Below, piece after piece: positions 34,813 to 44,998 of a stretch of DNA of 64,000 bases. Made by a program: the position numbers and the translations under genes. The notes beneath the pieces are model-generated. The model was given only the letters and a program-made list of their open reading frames with translations, had not been told where the DNA came from and made no database searches. Origin of the DNA: Plantago ovata (taxonomy: Eukaryota > Streptophyta > Magnoliopsida > Lamiales > Plantaginaceae); contig CM051458.1 of assembly GCA_028274465.1 (NCBI GenBank), positions 11,237,566 to 11,301,565 of the forward strand, in the 5' to 3' direction. Position 1 is the first letter of the stretch; every line of letters starts with the position of its first letter.

Positions 34813-35184
34813 AAATTAAGGTTTTGGGAAAAACAACACAAACTCAGGGATCCAATCACTACTATGGCCCACGCAATCTTGTTAGGTGATGTCACCAGTA
34901 TCAACTCACCTTTGGGCTTTGGCCCACCACAAAACACACGATAAAAAGAATTAAAAAATAGATATTTAAATTACAAGGGCTTTAAAATAGGGGGCCTGAG
35001 TTTATGATTTACTCCCGCGTGGCTCTGGTGAGTTATTTCTCGACTGTTTGTTTTGTAATTTGGGCGTTTTGATTGTTTTTGAGCGAGCTTCATCTGTTTT
35101 ATGTTTAGGCATTGTTGTTGTTGTAATTTGTGTATGTTTTGTATATGTGCGAGTTGAGCTGTGTATATGCATGTTTTCGCATTT
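34813..35184. other. Intergenic, nothing firmly recognised
   Basis: T/G-rich in its second half (35040-35184), resembling plant intron sequence leading to the dynamin exon. Confidence 0.35.
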
Positions 35185-35293
35185 AGGTATTGTGACGAGG
35201 AGGCCGTTGGTGTTGCAGTTGCATAATATCGATGACGGCCAGCAGGAGTATGCTAAATTTGTGCATATGCCAGGGAGACGGTTCACTGATTTC
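35185..35293 (+). pseudogene. Dynamin-related protein (DRP1-like) exon fragment
   Basis: Translates to [20 protein letters not shown] and [16 protein letters not shown], which is the part of the dynamin GTPase domain directly after the P-loop exon of plant DRP1 proteins (switch region, TRRPLVLQL motif). It is preceded by a TTTAG acceptor and followed by a G/GTATAT donor, so a single genomic exon with splice sites is present. No other dynamin exon is found on either side. It is therefore a displaced gene fragment. Confidence 0.82.
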
Positions 35294-35748
35294 GGTATAT
35301 CATTACTGACTTGACTGATTTTGGTTTAATTTTGTGCATGTTATGTGTGAGCAAACGAATAGCAGTTTGCTCATTCTCTTTTGTAATGCTATAGCCTATA
35401 GTATAGATTAGAGAGTATCTAAATATTTTAAGAAATGAATGGTAATTTGCTTATGAAAGTATAAGACTATTTTCAAAAATGAAAATGTCAGACTGTTAGA
35501 GCTTCTGAATATTTTACTTCTCCAGCTTGAGTTTGATAGAATTGTCCATATTTTTAGTTATGTCTTGTGGACTTGCGGTTTTTATGTCGTTTAGTTCTGA
35601 TAGCAATAATTTGCATCGTGATGTATGGCTAGCTTCTGCCATCTCTATATTAAAAAAAGATCTCTTCAGCACCATTTTTATCAATTGTCTGTGTCGCTGT
35701 TTAAAAGTTGGAATTTCGTTAATGGTTTCAGGTTCCTGCCTACTTGAA

Positions 35749-36120
35749 CCACTCTCAGTCTCATCACAGAAAGTGCAATACTGCAAAGATGAAGTTGACG
35801 AGGAAACTAAAGAGCTACTAGGGACATCTTCATTTCAGTCGGAACTTTTTCCTGATTCAGAACCAAAATCCTTAAACGCTGTGGCATACGTCAAGTCACT
35901 GATCAACAATAAGATGATGGTTAAGGTCATGGATGGGAAGTACTACATTGGCTCATTTTACTGCATGGATAAGCACGGGAACATAATTCTTAAAGATGCA
36001 GTTGAGTACATTTCCAACCCGATCGATCCTTCCTCAGAGAAATCTCAGTCTGGGTACCTTGCTTATCCCCATCACTAAACAAGAATCCTGTCACATGGAG
36101 TGCCCCAATTAAAGAAAAGG
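35749..36120 (+). pseudogene. LSM-domain fragment, NAA38/LSMD1-like, frameshifted
   Basis: After a TTTCAG acceptor the frame reads through LLGTSSFQSELFPDSEPKSL to an LSM fold (VKSLINNKMMVKVMDGKYYI, GSFYCMDKHGNIILKDAVEY), which fits the Sm1/Sm2 motifs of the NatC auxiliary subunit NAA38 (LSMD1). The frame then slips: SGYLAYPHH-stop in one frame, LGTLLIPITKQESCHMEC in the next, the latter matching the family's C-terminal pattern LGLILIP..CR.SCHVDC. NAA38 helps NatC acetylate N-termini. The shift and lack of a clear start favour a pseudogene; an intact upstream exon is not seen. Confidence 0.65.
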
Positions 36121-36762
36121 TATTCACACTTGCAATCTAGGGTACAGAACTGCTACATTTGCTGGAAACGATAATGACTTTGTCATGAAGCTGCAAACTA
36201 TGATCTGATCATAGTGATGATGTGTATAATATGATTGCTGACTTTGGATGTATGAATTTCCATAACTCTGATATGAAACTACTCTTCTGCTGCATATATT
36301 GTTGTGTCATAAGACTTCAGGTATCTGTTCTCATAATTGCCTTTGGTGTATCGAATGATTGATCACCATATTGATGTAATATACTACTAGTTCAGTAAAT
36401 GTTCGAACAAATTCTATACTACTTGATTCAATATCATTCAGCATTAGAATTGATAGAGAAGTAATTTGAGGATGACGATATATAATGTGGTGTTGAGTGA
36501 TGCTCTATATATTCTGCCTGCTCATTCCAAAATTGACCAAACTCAAGTATGATTGGAAGCAAAAGCAATGATGAAGTTTATAGTTCAAGTCAAGAAATCT
36601 CTAGTTTATTCATCAATTCATAATTTTAGAGCAATGCCCTTACATGTATTTATTGTGCGAAAGGAAATCCTAATAAAATTCTACTAGCATAACCTCCAAG
36701 TAAACCTAATTCAAGCTACAGCCTACTAGAGACTTCTCGCGCTAACATGCCAAACCCGCGGC
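36121..36762. other. Intergenic between the LSM fragment and the UGT gene
   Basis: Contains the presumed 3' UTR of the minus-strand UGT gene near 36600-36762. No other feature is recognised. Confidence 0.4.
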
Positions 36763-38246
36763 TTAGCTACCTCCTGAGTGGCCCAAGAGTGCTGGAATCT
36801 CCACATATGGTGTCACGTTGGTTACCTCCTGAACAGGGCTAGATTTTGGATAGTTACTCAACTCCTCAATCAAATCAGTCATGCTAGAGTAAGCTGATCC
36901 ACCAGGTTGAATAGCCTTTCTTGCCAGTTCCTTATACTCTTTGACTCGCATTCTCATCTCCGCAACACCTTCTCCGACCATGATATCCTTAAGTGCCTTA
37001 GAAATAGCCGCACTAGTCACCCCTTCACTGGCAGCTAACTCCCACTTCTTACTCCCAACAGAAACTCCAATGTTCAGGACATCAACCAATAGCTTTTCGA
37101 TATAGAACTGCTCCGAATTCACAGGCCATGCAACCATAGGCACACCAGCACACAATCCCTCTAGTGTCGAATTCCATCCACACTGCGTCACAAAAGCCCC
37201 TACAGCCGGATGGTTGAGAATAGAAAGTTGAGGGGCCCATCCCCTTACAATTAGCCCTTTCGATTTCACCCTCTCTTCAAACCCCTCTGGAAGCCAATCT
37301 TCAGTGTCGCCCTCGTTCTGCCTTACCACCCAAATGAAATCCTGCCCTGATGCCTCCAGCCCTACGGCAGTTTCATGCCGTTGAGCTGGAGTGAAGTTTA
37401 CCGTGCTTCCAAAACACATGTAAACAACGGAACTAGCTTCTTTCGAATCCAGCCATGTCAAACATTGATCCTGTGCAACAACAGATCTATTACCGCCACA
37501 CGATCTGTTACCGCTACATGATCGTTCTTGTAGTTTTTCGTTGGATAAGATGAAGGGACCTACATGCCACCCCTTTCGGCCTAAACCATTTCGCCAGTGA
37601 TCAGCGTAAACAGTTTCAAGCTCGTAAAAGCTGTTGAAAATCGCCCCATAGCTTCTTACATTGGATATCTCCATTTGCACCAGCCACTTGATGAAAATAT
37701 CATCCTTTTTATATTCCTTCTGCAGTTCAAAGATAGGAACCTGAGATTTAAGAAAAGTGAACGTACCGGGTAAATTCCCCATGACAAAGGGATCGGACTT
37801 CTCGAAGGGCTTGTGGAGTCTCAACTCCTCTTGTGCACACATGGCTATATAACCACCCACGTACAAGACCAACCTGGGGATACCCAGTTTGGCTGCAGAG
37901 TCGACAGTCCAGTGCATGAACGAGTCGGAAACAATAGCATCTGGACGAAGCTCTTGTATCACTTTTTCAACTGGCTCTTGGAGTAAGGTTAAGGCCTTGA
38001 TGAATTGGTGAAGCCAGTCTGGCGTGGTCATGTACTCGGGAGTTCACAACCTTTGGGTGGGAAATCGACAATGCTAAGCCCGATATCATGGCCGGAATCT
38101 TGGGCTTTGACTATAGCATTGGCATATGAGAGTGGGGAAATGAAAGTTGTTTTAACACCTCTGGAACATAGTAACTTGGCCAAATCCAACATTGGGATTA
38201 TATGGCCAGGAGCTGCCATAGGAACAAGTACAATGTGAAGTCCCAT
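36763..38246 (-). CDS. UDP-glycosyltransferase, UGT73-like, with one frameshift
   Basis: A full-length family-1 glycosyltransferase one base short of 495 codons. The N-terminal part (MGLHIVLVPMAAPGHIIPML) keeps the catalytic His region (PGH) and IVSDSFMHWT keeps the partner Asp. The C-terminal PSPG box runs WAPQLSILNHPAVGAFVTQC GWNSTLEGLCAGVPMVAWP to NSEQ. These enzymes transfer sugar from UDP-sugar to small molecules such as flavonoids, terpenoids or hormones in the cytosol. Oddities: the frame breaks at about 38030 (GCELP then EYMTTPDW would follow if one base were present), and the PSPG HCGWNS has Gln for His (CAG complement at 37183-37185). Intronless, as usual for the group. The frameshift may be a real lesion or a sequence error; substrate unknown. 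Confidence 0.87.
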
Positions 38247-38351
38247 TTTTTTTTTTTTTTAGTAGAGTGAAAAATATGAAGAAACAGTGTGATGTAGTAT
38301 AAGATCAATGGAAGTGTGTAGTAGTGATGAAAGAGTGTTCACTCACCGAGA

Positions 38352-38362
38352 GTATATATAGG
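38352..38362 (-). promoter_or_regulatory. TATA box of the UGT gene
   Basis: CCTATATATACTC on the minus strand lies about 110 bp upstream of the ATG at 38244-38246, with a CA/CT-rich leader between. This is a typical plant core promoter arrangement. Confidence 0.7.
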
Positions 38363-38379
38363 CAGGTGACAGAGCTGAT

Positions 38380-39836
38380 TTGGGAAACATAACACCGAAA
38401 ATTTTAGATTTGCTGGTCATGTAATGTGTACTATACTACTACGTACGTCAGGATATAGTACTTTAATGTTAATGTGTCTGTCCAAATATGATCAAATAAT
38501 CTGTCTGAAATTCCATTTAAAGACGCCCACCTCAGCACTCGTCGTTTAAATACAACAATATTGACAAAAGTAGGGACTATAAATTAACCATAACAATGGT
38601 TCCATTTACCTTTTTTTATGGTTAATTAATATTAATTTTAAATATAAATTTATTTGTAACTGCGTAGTTTAAAATATTTATTACGAATAGTTACATTTTA
38701 CTTCGCTTATAACGTAGTTTAAAAGAATACTATTATATACTCGGCGATAGAATTGGTATACAGCGCTAAACGCGGTGTCCGTAATAGTTAACAATATCTT
38801 CTATTTCCCAAACAACAGATCATACTATGCTTAAAATTATCTGCTCAGCCTGTTGGAACTCTTGGTTGTCAACGAGGTGAGTGTAAGAAAGTTTTAGAGC
38901 AAGTAAAATGTGTAAAAACACAAAACGTATAGTCGATAATTTTAATGTCTCTCCTTAAAGCCAAATTGTCACGCACATGGTGCTTACGGAATAATGTAAC
39001 GTCTCCCAAGATTGAAATACTTTAAGATGGTATAGGAAACTTTGAATTTGTCAAACTTTCTTAAAAATACAGTAGAATGAAACGAACAGAGTACGTAAAT
39101 GAAAAGAGAAGCATCAAATGTTTGAGTGGTGTATTAGGAAATGAGTTTCACTCACCTATGTATACTTATCAATAGTTTCAATGAAAATGTATGAAACCCT
39201 TCGCATAAATTACCATGAATAGTTACATATTAATTCATTAAAAGTTATACATTTGCACAAACAAGCCATTCACCAAAAGATTCAAGAATCCGTTGGCGAG
39301 AAGAAATTCGAACTGCATGCACAAAAACATTTACCAAGAGTCACGTTGGTAAATGTTACACCCAAATGCTGTCATGAAAAACATTATGTGCATGCATTAA
39401 TTATAATTTCATACGAATTTTAGTAATTAAGACGTTAGAGCACCTAAGAATTTATTTGCCTATCTTAATGGTGAAACGTCGTGAGAGGCATTGAACTGTA
39501 TGGTAATAGGAGGAAACTAAACTGTAGGTATAATTAAAAATCGAATAAAACAAGTTACCATAATCGGTACCGATCTGGACATCTACAAAAATGAATTATT
39601 TATATTTTTAACTCAAATTCAAATCAAACTGACTGGAGCTTGGGACTTGAAAGGGATGTAAAGGGCTTGGACGGAAAAAAAAAAAGCAAATGGAACCGAT
39701 TTTAGAGTGCTAGATTGATTATGAATAGGAATAGAACTAAATGGGTGCCATAAAAAAACGGTTATAAAAGTGAAATTAACCTAGCCACAACCTACACTAC
39801 TAAATTTTTTTAAGGATTTATATATACTGTTTCCGT
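38380..39836. other. Intergenic, UGT upstream region
   Basis: AT-rich DNA with no gene. It is expected to contain distal UGT promoter sequence. No repeats of note were recognised. Confidence 0.4.
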
Positions 39837-40078
39837 CCTACAACGGTTGTAACATTTTATCATTTTGAACGTTCCGTTAAAATTATGCCATTTCATTTTT
39901 GTGCCATAAATTTTTGGATATGTCAATAATAATTTTATAATCCATCAATGTACTTCATAATAAGCAACAAATTCACTAAAAATTAAAGTGAACCCTTCTA
40001 ACAAAATACTTTAATATTTAACTTTTATTTTATATTTTTTGTTTAAAATCAAATAGTGAAATTGGTATATGGAGGGAG
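39837..40078. mobile_element. Stowaway-type MITE (242 bp)
   Basis: TA on both sides (39835-39836 and 40079-40080). The ends CTGTTTCCGTCC and GGAGGGAG are degenerate Stowaway termini in inverse orientation. Confidence 0.65.
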
Positions 40079-40143
40079 TATTGCTTTAAAAATTAATTTA
40101 TAGTTAAAATCCTGACTAATGTACCATTAAGATCTGATATAGT

Positions 40144-41182
40144 TAGGGATGTGCATGGGGCGGATCGGATTTGATCCGATCCGAATTTCGGATTGATCCG
40201 ATCCGAATAGTAACTTTTTACACAATCCGAAATTTCGGATCGGATTCGGATTAATCTGAAATATTTTCGGATTAATCCGATCCGCACCAAAATAATCCGA
40301 AAATTATTATTTTTCCTTTTTTTTTTCCACATTTCTCTACATAATAATAATTCACTGTAATAAAAATAAAGGAAAACAAAACTTACTTTACAATACTCCA
40401 GAATCACTAGCTGTCCAACCAAGCCAATTTCATTTCCATCTTATTATCTTAACACAACACTATTACCACTATGTACGGCAAACTAATTAAGCATGAGAAC
40501 TCCAAACATCTAAATTAGATTTACTTACAGTAGGTCTAGTACATAAACTAGCAAATTAATTCAACATCAAAAGATGAGAAATCAATTTAACCTAATTCTA
40601 CAGCCAACCCCTAACAAATCTAACCACCAAACCCATATAGACTACAAAGTCTATAATATGTTGGTGATGCTGGCAATCTAGACGCGGATGGTCGGCTAAT
40701 CGGCTTGGGTGATGCCCTGAATATTGTCACGGAGAACATTCCGGATGATGCTTTGCTCCGACCTTTCCCAAACCCTTGCCCCTTCCCGACATGACGACTT
40801 CGCTAGTCAGAGATGCCAAACGGGATGTTGATTGTTGATGATTTTGGAAAAAATAGAAGAAGAGAGAAAGGAAAGAAAAGAAAAATAACAAGGGAGGCGG
40901 AAGAAAAATAAAAAGGGAGGCGGAAGGGGAATGATTAGGGGTAAAGGAATGAGTTGATGATGACATATATACTTCTCATTATATTATTAAAAAAAAAACT
41001 ATATTTGATCGGATCGGATTAATCCGATAATCCGCGGATTTTAATCCGATTCGATCAGAAAACCGAAAATGGTAAAACTGATGATCCGCAATCCCAACCG
41101 AAACTACCGGATCGGATTGGTTCGGATCGATTTTGCGGATTTTCGGATCGGTTTTTGAATCTCGATTTTTATGCCCACACTA
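40144..41182. mobile_element. hAT-like non-autonomous element carrying a histone H4 fragment
   Basis: A perfect 8-bp target duplication GATATAGT (40136-40143 and 41183-41190) flanks 1039 bp that start TAGGGATGTGCAT and end ATGCCCACACTA (inverted). Both subterminal regions (40160-40300, 41005-41160) are packed with GGATCGGAT / ATCCGATCC words in both orientations, probably transposase-binding sites. The interior contains a host gene fragment. There is no transposase. Confidence 0.9.
40666..40792 (-). pseudogene. Captured histone H4 gene fragment
   Basis: The minus strand reads MSGRGKGLGKVGAK from 40792, the H4 N-terminus (with a three-residue loss in the glycine-rich start). After a one-base slip it reads VLRDNIQGIT, the start of the H4 fold, then decays with stops. 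The sequence upstream (40793-40960) is CT-rich like a histone gene leader, so leader plus about 40 codons seem to have been taken. Not functional. Confidence 0.8.
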
Positions 41183-41190
41183 GATATAGT

Positions 41191-41700
41191 AGAATCGAGT
41201 AGTAGTATTTAACAATTGACCGGAGCCACATGGCACAACTTAAATGTACGCGATGATGCATGTGCGTTGCTTGGACGCACATTATAATTTGCTCGATCTT
41301 ATAAATTTATAATATTATAATTTTGAGTTGATACTGTTAGACAATTTGAATGATTCTTGGAAATTTTAATTATTTCTATAGATAAGTTAAAAACTGATTT
41401 ATGAGATTGGACATCGAATTTTGGAAAATAAAAAATGAAACACTAAACAGCACGTGTAAAACACTACTTCGGCATGTGTGTTAGTAGTAGTTTAGTGGTA
41501 CTAATATCTTTTTGGCCTATTTTTTTTCCCCTTCTCTCTCTGCACACTAGGAATAGAAACGATTTTTTAAAAAACAAAAGGAATATTCATTAAACCCAAA
41601 GTAATGCACATCAATAACAGAGGTATACTCCAATCATGATACAAAGTGTATCACTACGATGCTAGTACCAAAGGAGGGTCCAAATATCCAACGAAGCTAA
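41191..41700. other. Intergenic, nothing firmly recognised
   Basis: AT-rich. Positions 41560-41700 may belong to a degenerate retroelement 3' part. Confidence 0.35.
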
Positions 41701-41710
41701 TGGAGCTACC

Positions 41711-41875
41711 AACACGGCACGAAACCCAAAAGACTCTAGGCACGCTATGATCTCCGGAGAATCTCAACACGGCACGAAACCCAAAAGACTCTAGCTACGC
41801 TATGATCTCCGGAGAATCTCAACACGGCACGAAACCCAAAAGACTCTAGCCACGCTATGATCTCCGGAGAATCTC
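41711..41875. repeat. 55-bp tandem repeat, three copies
   Basis: The unit beginning AACACGGCACGAAACCCAAA and ending TCTCCGGAGAATCTC starts at 41711, 41766 and 41821. Copies differ at a single site (CTAGGCACG, CTAGCTACG, CTAGCCACG), so the duplication is recent. Confidence 0.95.
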
Positions 41876-41929
41876 AAACTGAAAATCAACTGTAAACGTA
41901 CAATGTCCCTTCGAACTCCAGAAACCAAG

Positions 41930-42640
41930 TCTGTGATTCGAGAACAAATGTAATTTCGGGTTATTCCACCTCTAATCGATGGGGCAGATTCGATAATTTC
42001 GGGTTATTCCGTTTCGAAAATGCGAAACTCGGTCAATTCGAAGTCGAATTTGAAATTTTAAATCGGTTTCAGATTGATCCGAAAATAATTGGATCGGATT
42101 CGAATTAATCAATTTAATCCAAATTTTGTGTGTGTGTTTTTTTTTCTTTCGTTTCTTTCCAACATCATTCCATAGAAATAAACAACATTCTAAATTTAAC
42201 AAATCTTCAGTCCTTAACCATTAAACTTCATCCTTCATCACTAGTTATTCTGAGGTAAATTGAGCTCACATGCATGATAGAGCAAACACAGGTAAGAAAC
42301 CCAGAAATCGAACAAGAAACACTCAAACATCCATGAATCGAACATAGTCCACAGAAATCGAACAGAGAAGACGAGATGAACAGGACTGATTGGCTCGCAC
42401 GAACACACAGTCCACATAAACAAAGGGGGCGATTATTTGGTAAACGAGCAAAGAAATCGAGAGACATCAAAGGGGACGAAGAACGAAAGTGAAAAAATAG
42501 GTTAGCATTTTACTAGGATTTGGTAAAAATAGATCATGATTTCTGTATATCAGAATGGGAAGGAGAAGAGACTGATGTGTGTTGAGGGAGCCAGAGGAAA
42601 CCGGAAAGGGTTAAGTAGGTAACTAGGTTTTGACTTTGTC
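41930..42640. mobile_element. Degenerate hAT-like copy related to 40144-41182
   Basis: Repeated TTCGGGTTATTCC and GATCCGAAAATAATTGGATCGGATT words (41955-42120), followed by a T/C-rich run, resemble the left subterminal part of the hAT element. Termini and target duplication could not be placed. Confidence 0.4.
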
Positions 42641-42645
42641 TTATA

Positions 42646-42844
42646 CTCATCTGTTTTTTTGGATTATATACGTTTGCTTTTGGATTGGAGTTTTAGGAGG
42701 TTTATATAATGAGTGTAGTGTGTTGGTTTAGTGCAAGAACCACAATACAGTTGTGAGATAAAGATTTGACAAAAATATAAACGTATAGAATCTAAAGAAA
42801 CGGACAAAAATGAAATACGTATAGAATCCAAAAAAACAGTTGAG
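42646..42844. mobile_element. Short MITE with TA duplication (199 bp)
   Basis: Inverted ends CTCATCTGTTTTTTTGGATT and its complement (AATCCAAAAAAACAGTTGAG) are flanked by TA at 42644-42645 and 42845-42846. Confidence 0.75.
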
Positions 42845-43091
42845 TATATACTACGAGTACATCCATAAATATAATTTTAAGAAAAAATATTAATAAGATC
42901 GGAAGAGTTATAAGGTGGTAAATGAGTATTGTAGAAGCATGGTTGTTTTACCGTTTTAAAAAATAAAATAATTGTCGGTGAATAAGCCTGCGAAATATTA
43001 ATTCTTTTTACTAAGAATATGGTTATGACGTGAAATTTTAATTATTGTATTTATAAAGTTTTTACCAAATATTGAAGTCGTGCAGAGTTAT

Positions 43092-43447
43092 GTCTAAATC
43101 ATCACTAATAGCACAAGCAATAGTTGGCTACAAATTTGGAACTTATTTGGGGCTTAAGCCGCAAATAAAACCCTTCCATTTTTTTGTTACAATGGTTTAT
43201 GCTTATGCTTATTAGATCATTTTTTGTGGGTTCCACATGACACATACATTCCAAATGCACCACACAAGTAATGAAAGAGAAAGAAAATGAAATTAAAAAA
43301 AATATTATTTGGGACTTATTTGAAGACTTCAAAATATGTACCCCAAACATGGATTACATTTATGAAGCCCCAAATAAGTCTCCATTGTGGCTTATTTAGA
43401 AATTAAGCCTCAAATAAACTCCAAATAAGTGCACCATTATCACTGCT
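43092..43447. mobile_element. Foldback MITE, Harbinger- or hAT-like
   Basis: The left part (GGAACTTATTTGGGGCTTAA, about 43138) and right part (complement of GCACTTATTTGGAGTTTATT, about 43425) form a long imperfect inverted repeat, and GGGACTTATTTGAAG / CCCCAAATAAGTC recur inside. The outer ends (about ATCACTAATAGCACAAGC and GAGCAGTGATAATGGTG inverse) are degenerate. Confidence 0.55.
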
Positions 43448-44998
43448 CTAAGTTATTCCGACATAAAAAAAAATTATATTGAACTATGGTGAAATATCAA
43501 ATAATTCCGTCAAATCATTTGTTTTTATGGGTCCGTTTCGGACCAGTGAAACTAACAACATTAAGTTTGAAAAGCTATTTACAATCACAACCTGAACATA
43601 TATACTTTGTATAACACTTGACAATATTGATAATTATTGTTCACTCCACGCTACAAGAAATCAGCCATTTAGCGACGTATGGGTAGATATGGATGCGATC
43701 CGTCGCTATTTCGCTACTGTTAGCGACGGATGAGGACGAACTGCGCTCTAAGCTCAGTTCGTGCCTCTGGAGACCCAATCCGGCTCAAGTTTAGCAACGG
43801 ATAAGGTCTATCCGTCTCTATAGGTGAGACGGATGACATCATCCGTCGCTAAACTCGTTGACCATACTGGTTAATTTAATAAGGAAAAATGAAAAATAAA
43901 ATAAAATAAATACTTAGCGACGGATAAGGTTATCCGTCGCTACGAAGTTATATACAGACGCGATTCTCCCTCTTCTTCCCCATTTCGATTTATACAATCC
44001 CTAATCCACCACCACAATCGGCTCACCTCCGCTCACCACCACCACTCCTCATCGATCGACCACCACAATCGGCTCACCACCACCACTCCTTCATCGGCGT
44101 GCCACCACGACTACTCACCACCGCCACTCCTCTTCGACGTGCCACCACCAATATCACTCCGCGGCGACCTTCTCATCCCCTTCTTCTTCTTTGCTGCCGT
44201 ACCACCACCGCACCGTCGTCCTACCGGAGTTCATCCCTCCCTTTCTCATCTTCATTTGATATAGGTTAGTAACCCTAAATTCAATTCTTGGGTTGGGTTC
44301 TCTTGTTCATGCCATTTTGTAGCATTTTAATTTATGGTATTTGTTTAATTGAGGATAAATTTTAGATTAATTTAGATAAATTTAGATAAATGATACTATT
44401 GGATACTGGATACTGGATATTGTTTTATTTAGATAAATTTTGTTTAATTTAAATAAATGTTAGAAAATTGTGGATGAAATAAATGTTAGAAAATTGACAA
44501 TGGTACTGGATTTATTTTGAGAATGATATGCTCTGAACCATGACTTGATTGCATAATTTTTAATTAATTCTATTGATGTTGCATATTTAAATTAATAGCT
44601 TGATTTGGGGATGTTTTAGGCTGCAAAATGCTCCATTAGTAGTAGTGTAAATTTAGGCTTATGGAACTATCGAGGATAAATGTTAGATTTTGAGCTTTAA
44701 GGCTTAAGATTTTGTTTTTACTTGTGCTATGTTGGAAATAGTAGTAGAATTGGTAGTATTGGTTTACATTAAAATGATGGATTAAATTAGATTAATTAGA
44801 TCAAATTTTGTATTAAATTAAATTTTTAAATGTAGGCTATGTATCCTTGCATTTTTTGGTCTTTCACATATGCATTTTGCAGCTTCATTTGGATTTGTAA
44901 ATCATAAGTTTACAGCATAAAGTCCAGTGTCGTTTTTTATCAGTGTATACTCAAAGTCCATTTATTGTTTCTTACGGTTGTTCTTAAACGTGCAGATC

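Noticed and set aside
35527..36078. A complete 183-aa LSM protein starting at 35527
   Set aside because: The part before about 35749 has no similarity to the family, looks like intron sequence, and a splice acceptor follows it; the frame also slips before the expected C-terminus.
43648..43653. Exact left end of CACTA 2
   Set aside because: The terminus is mutated (ACGCTACAAG), so the boundary and the TCC duplication are only likely, not proven.
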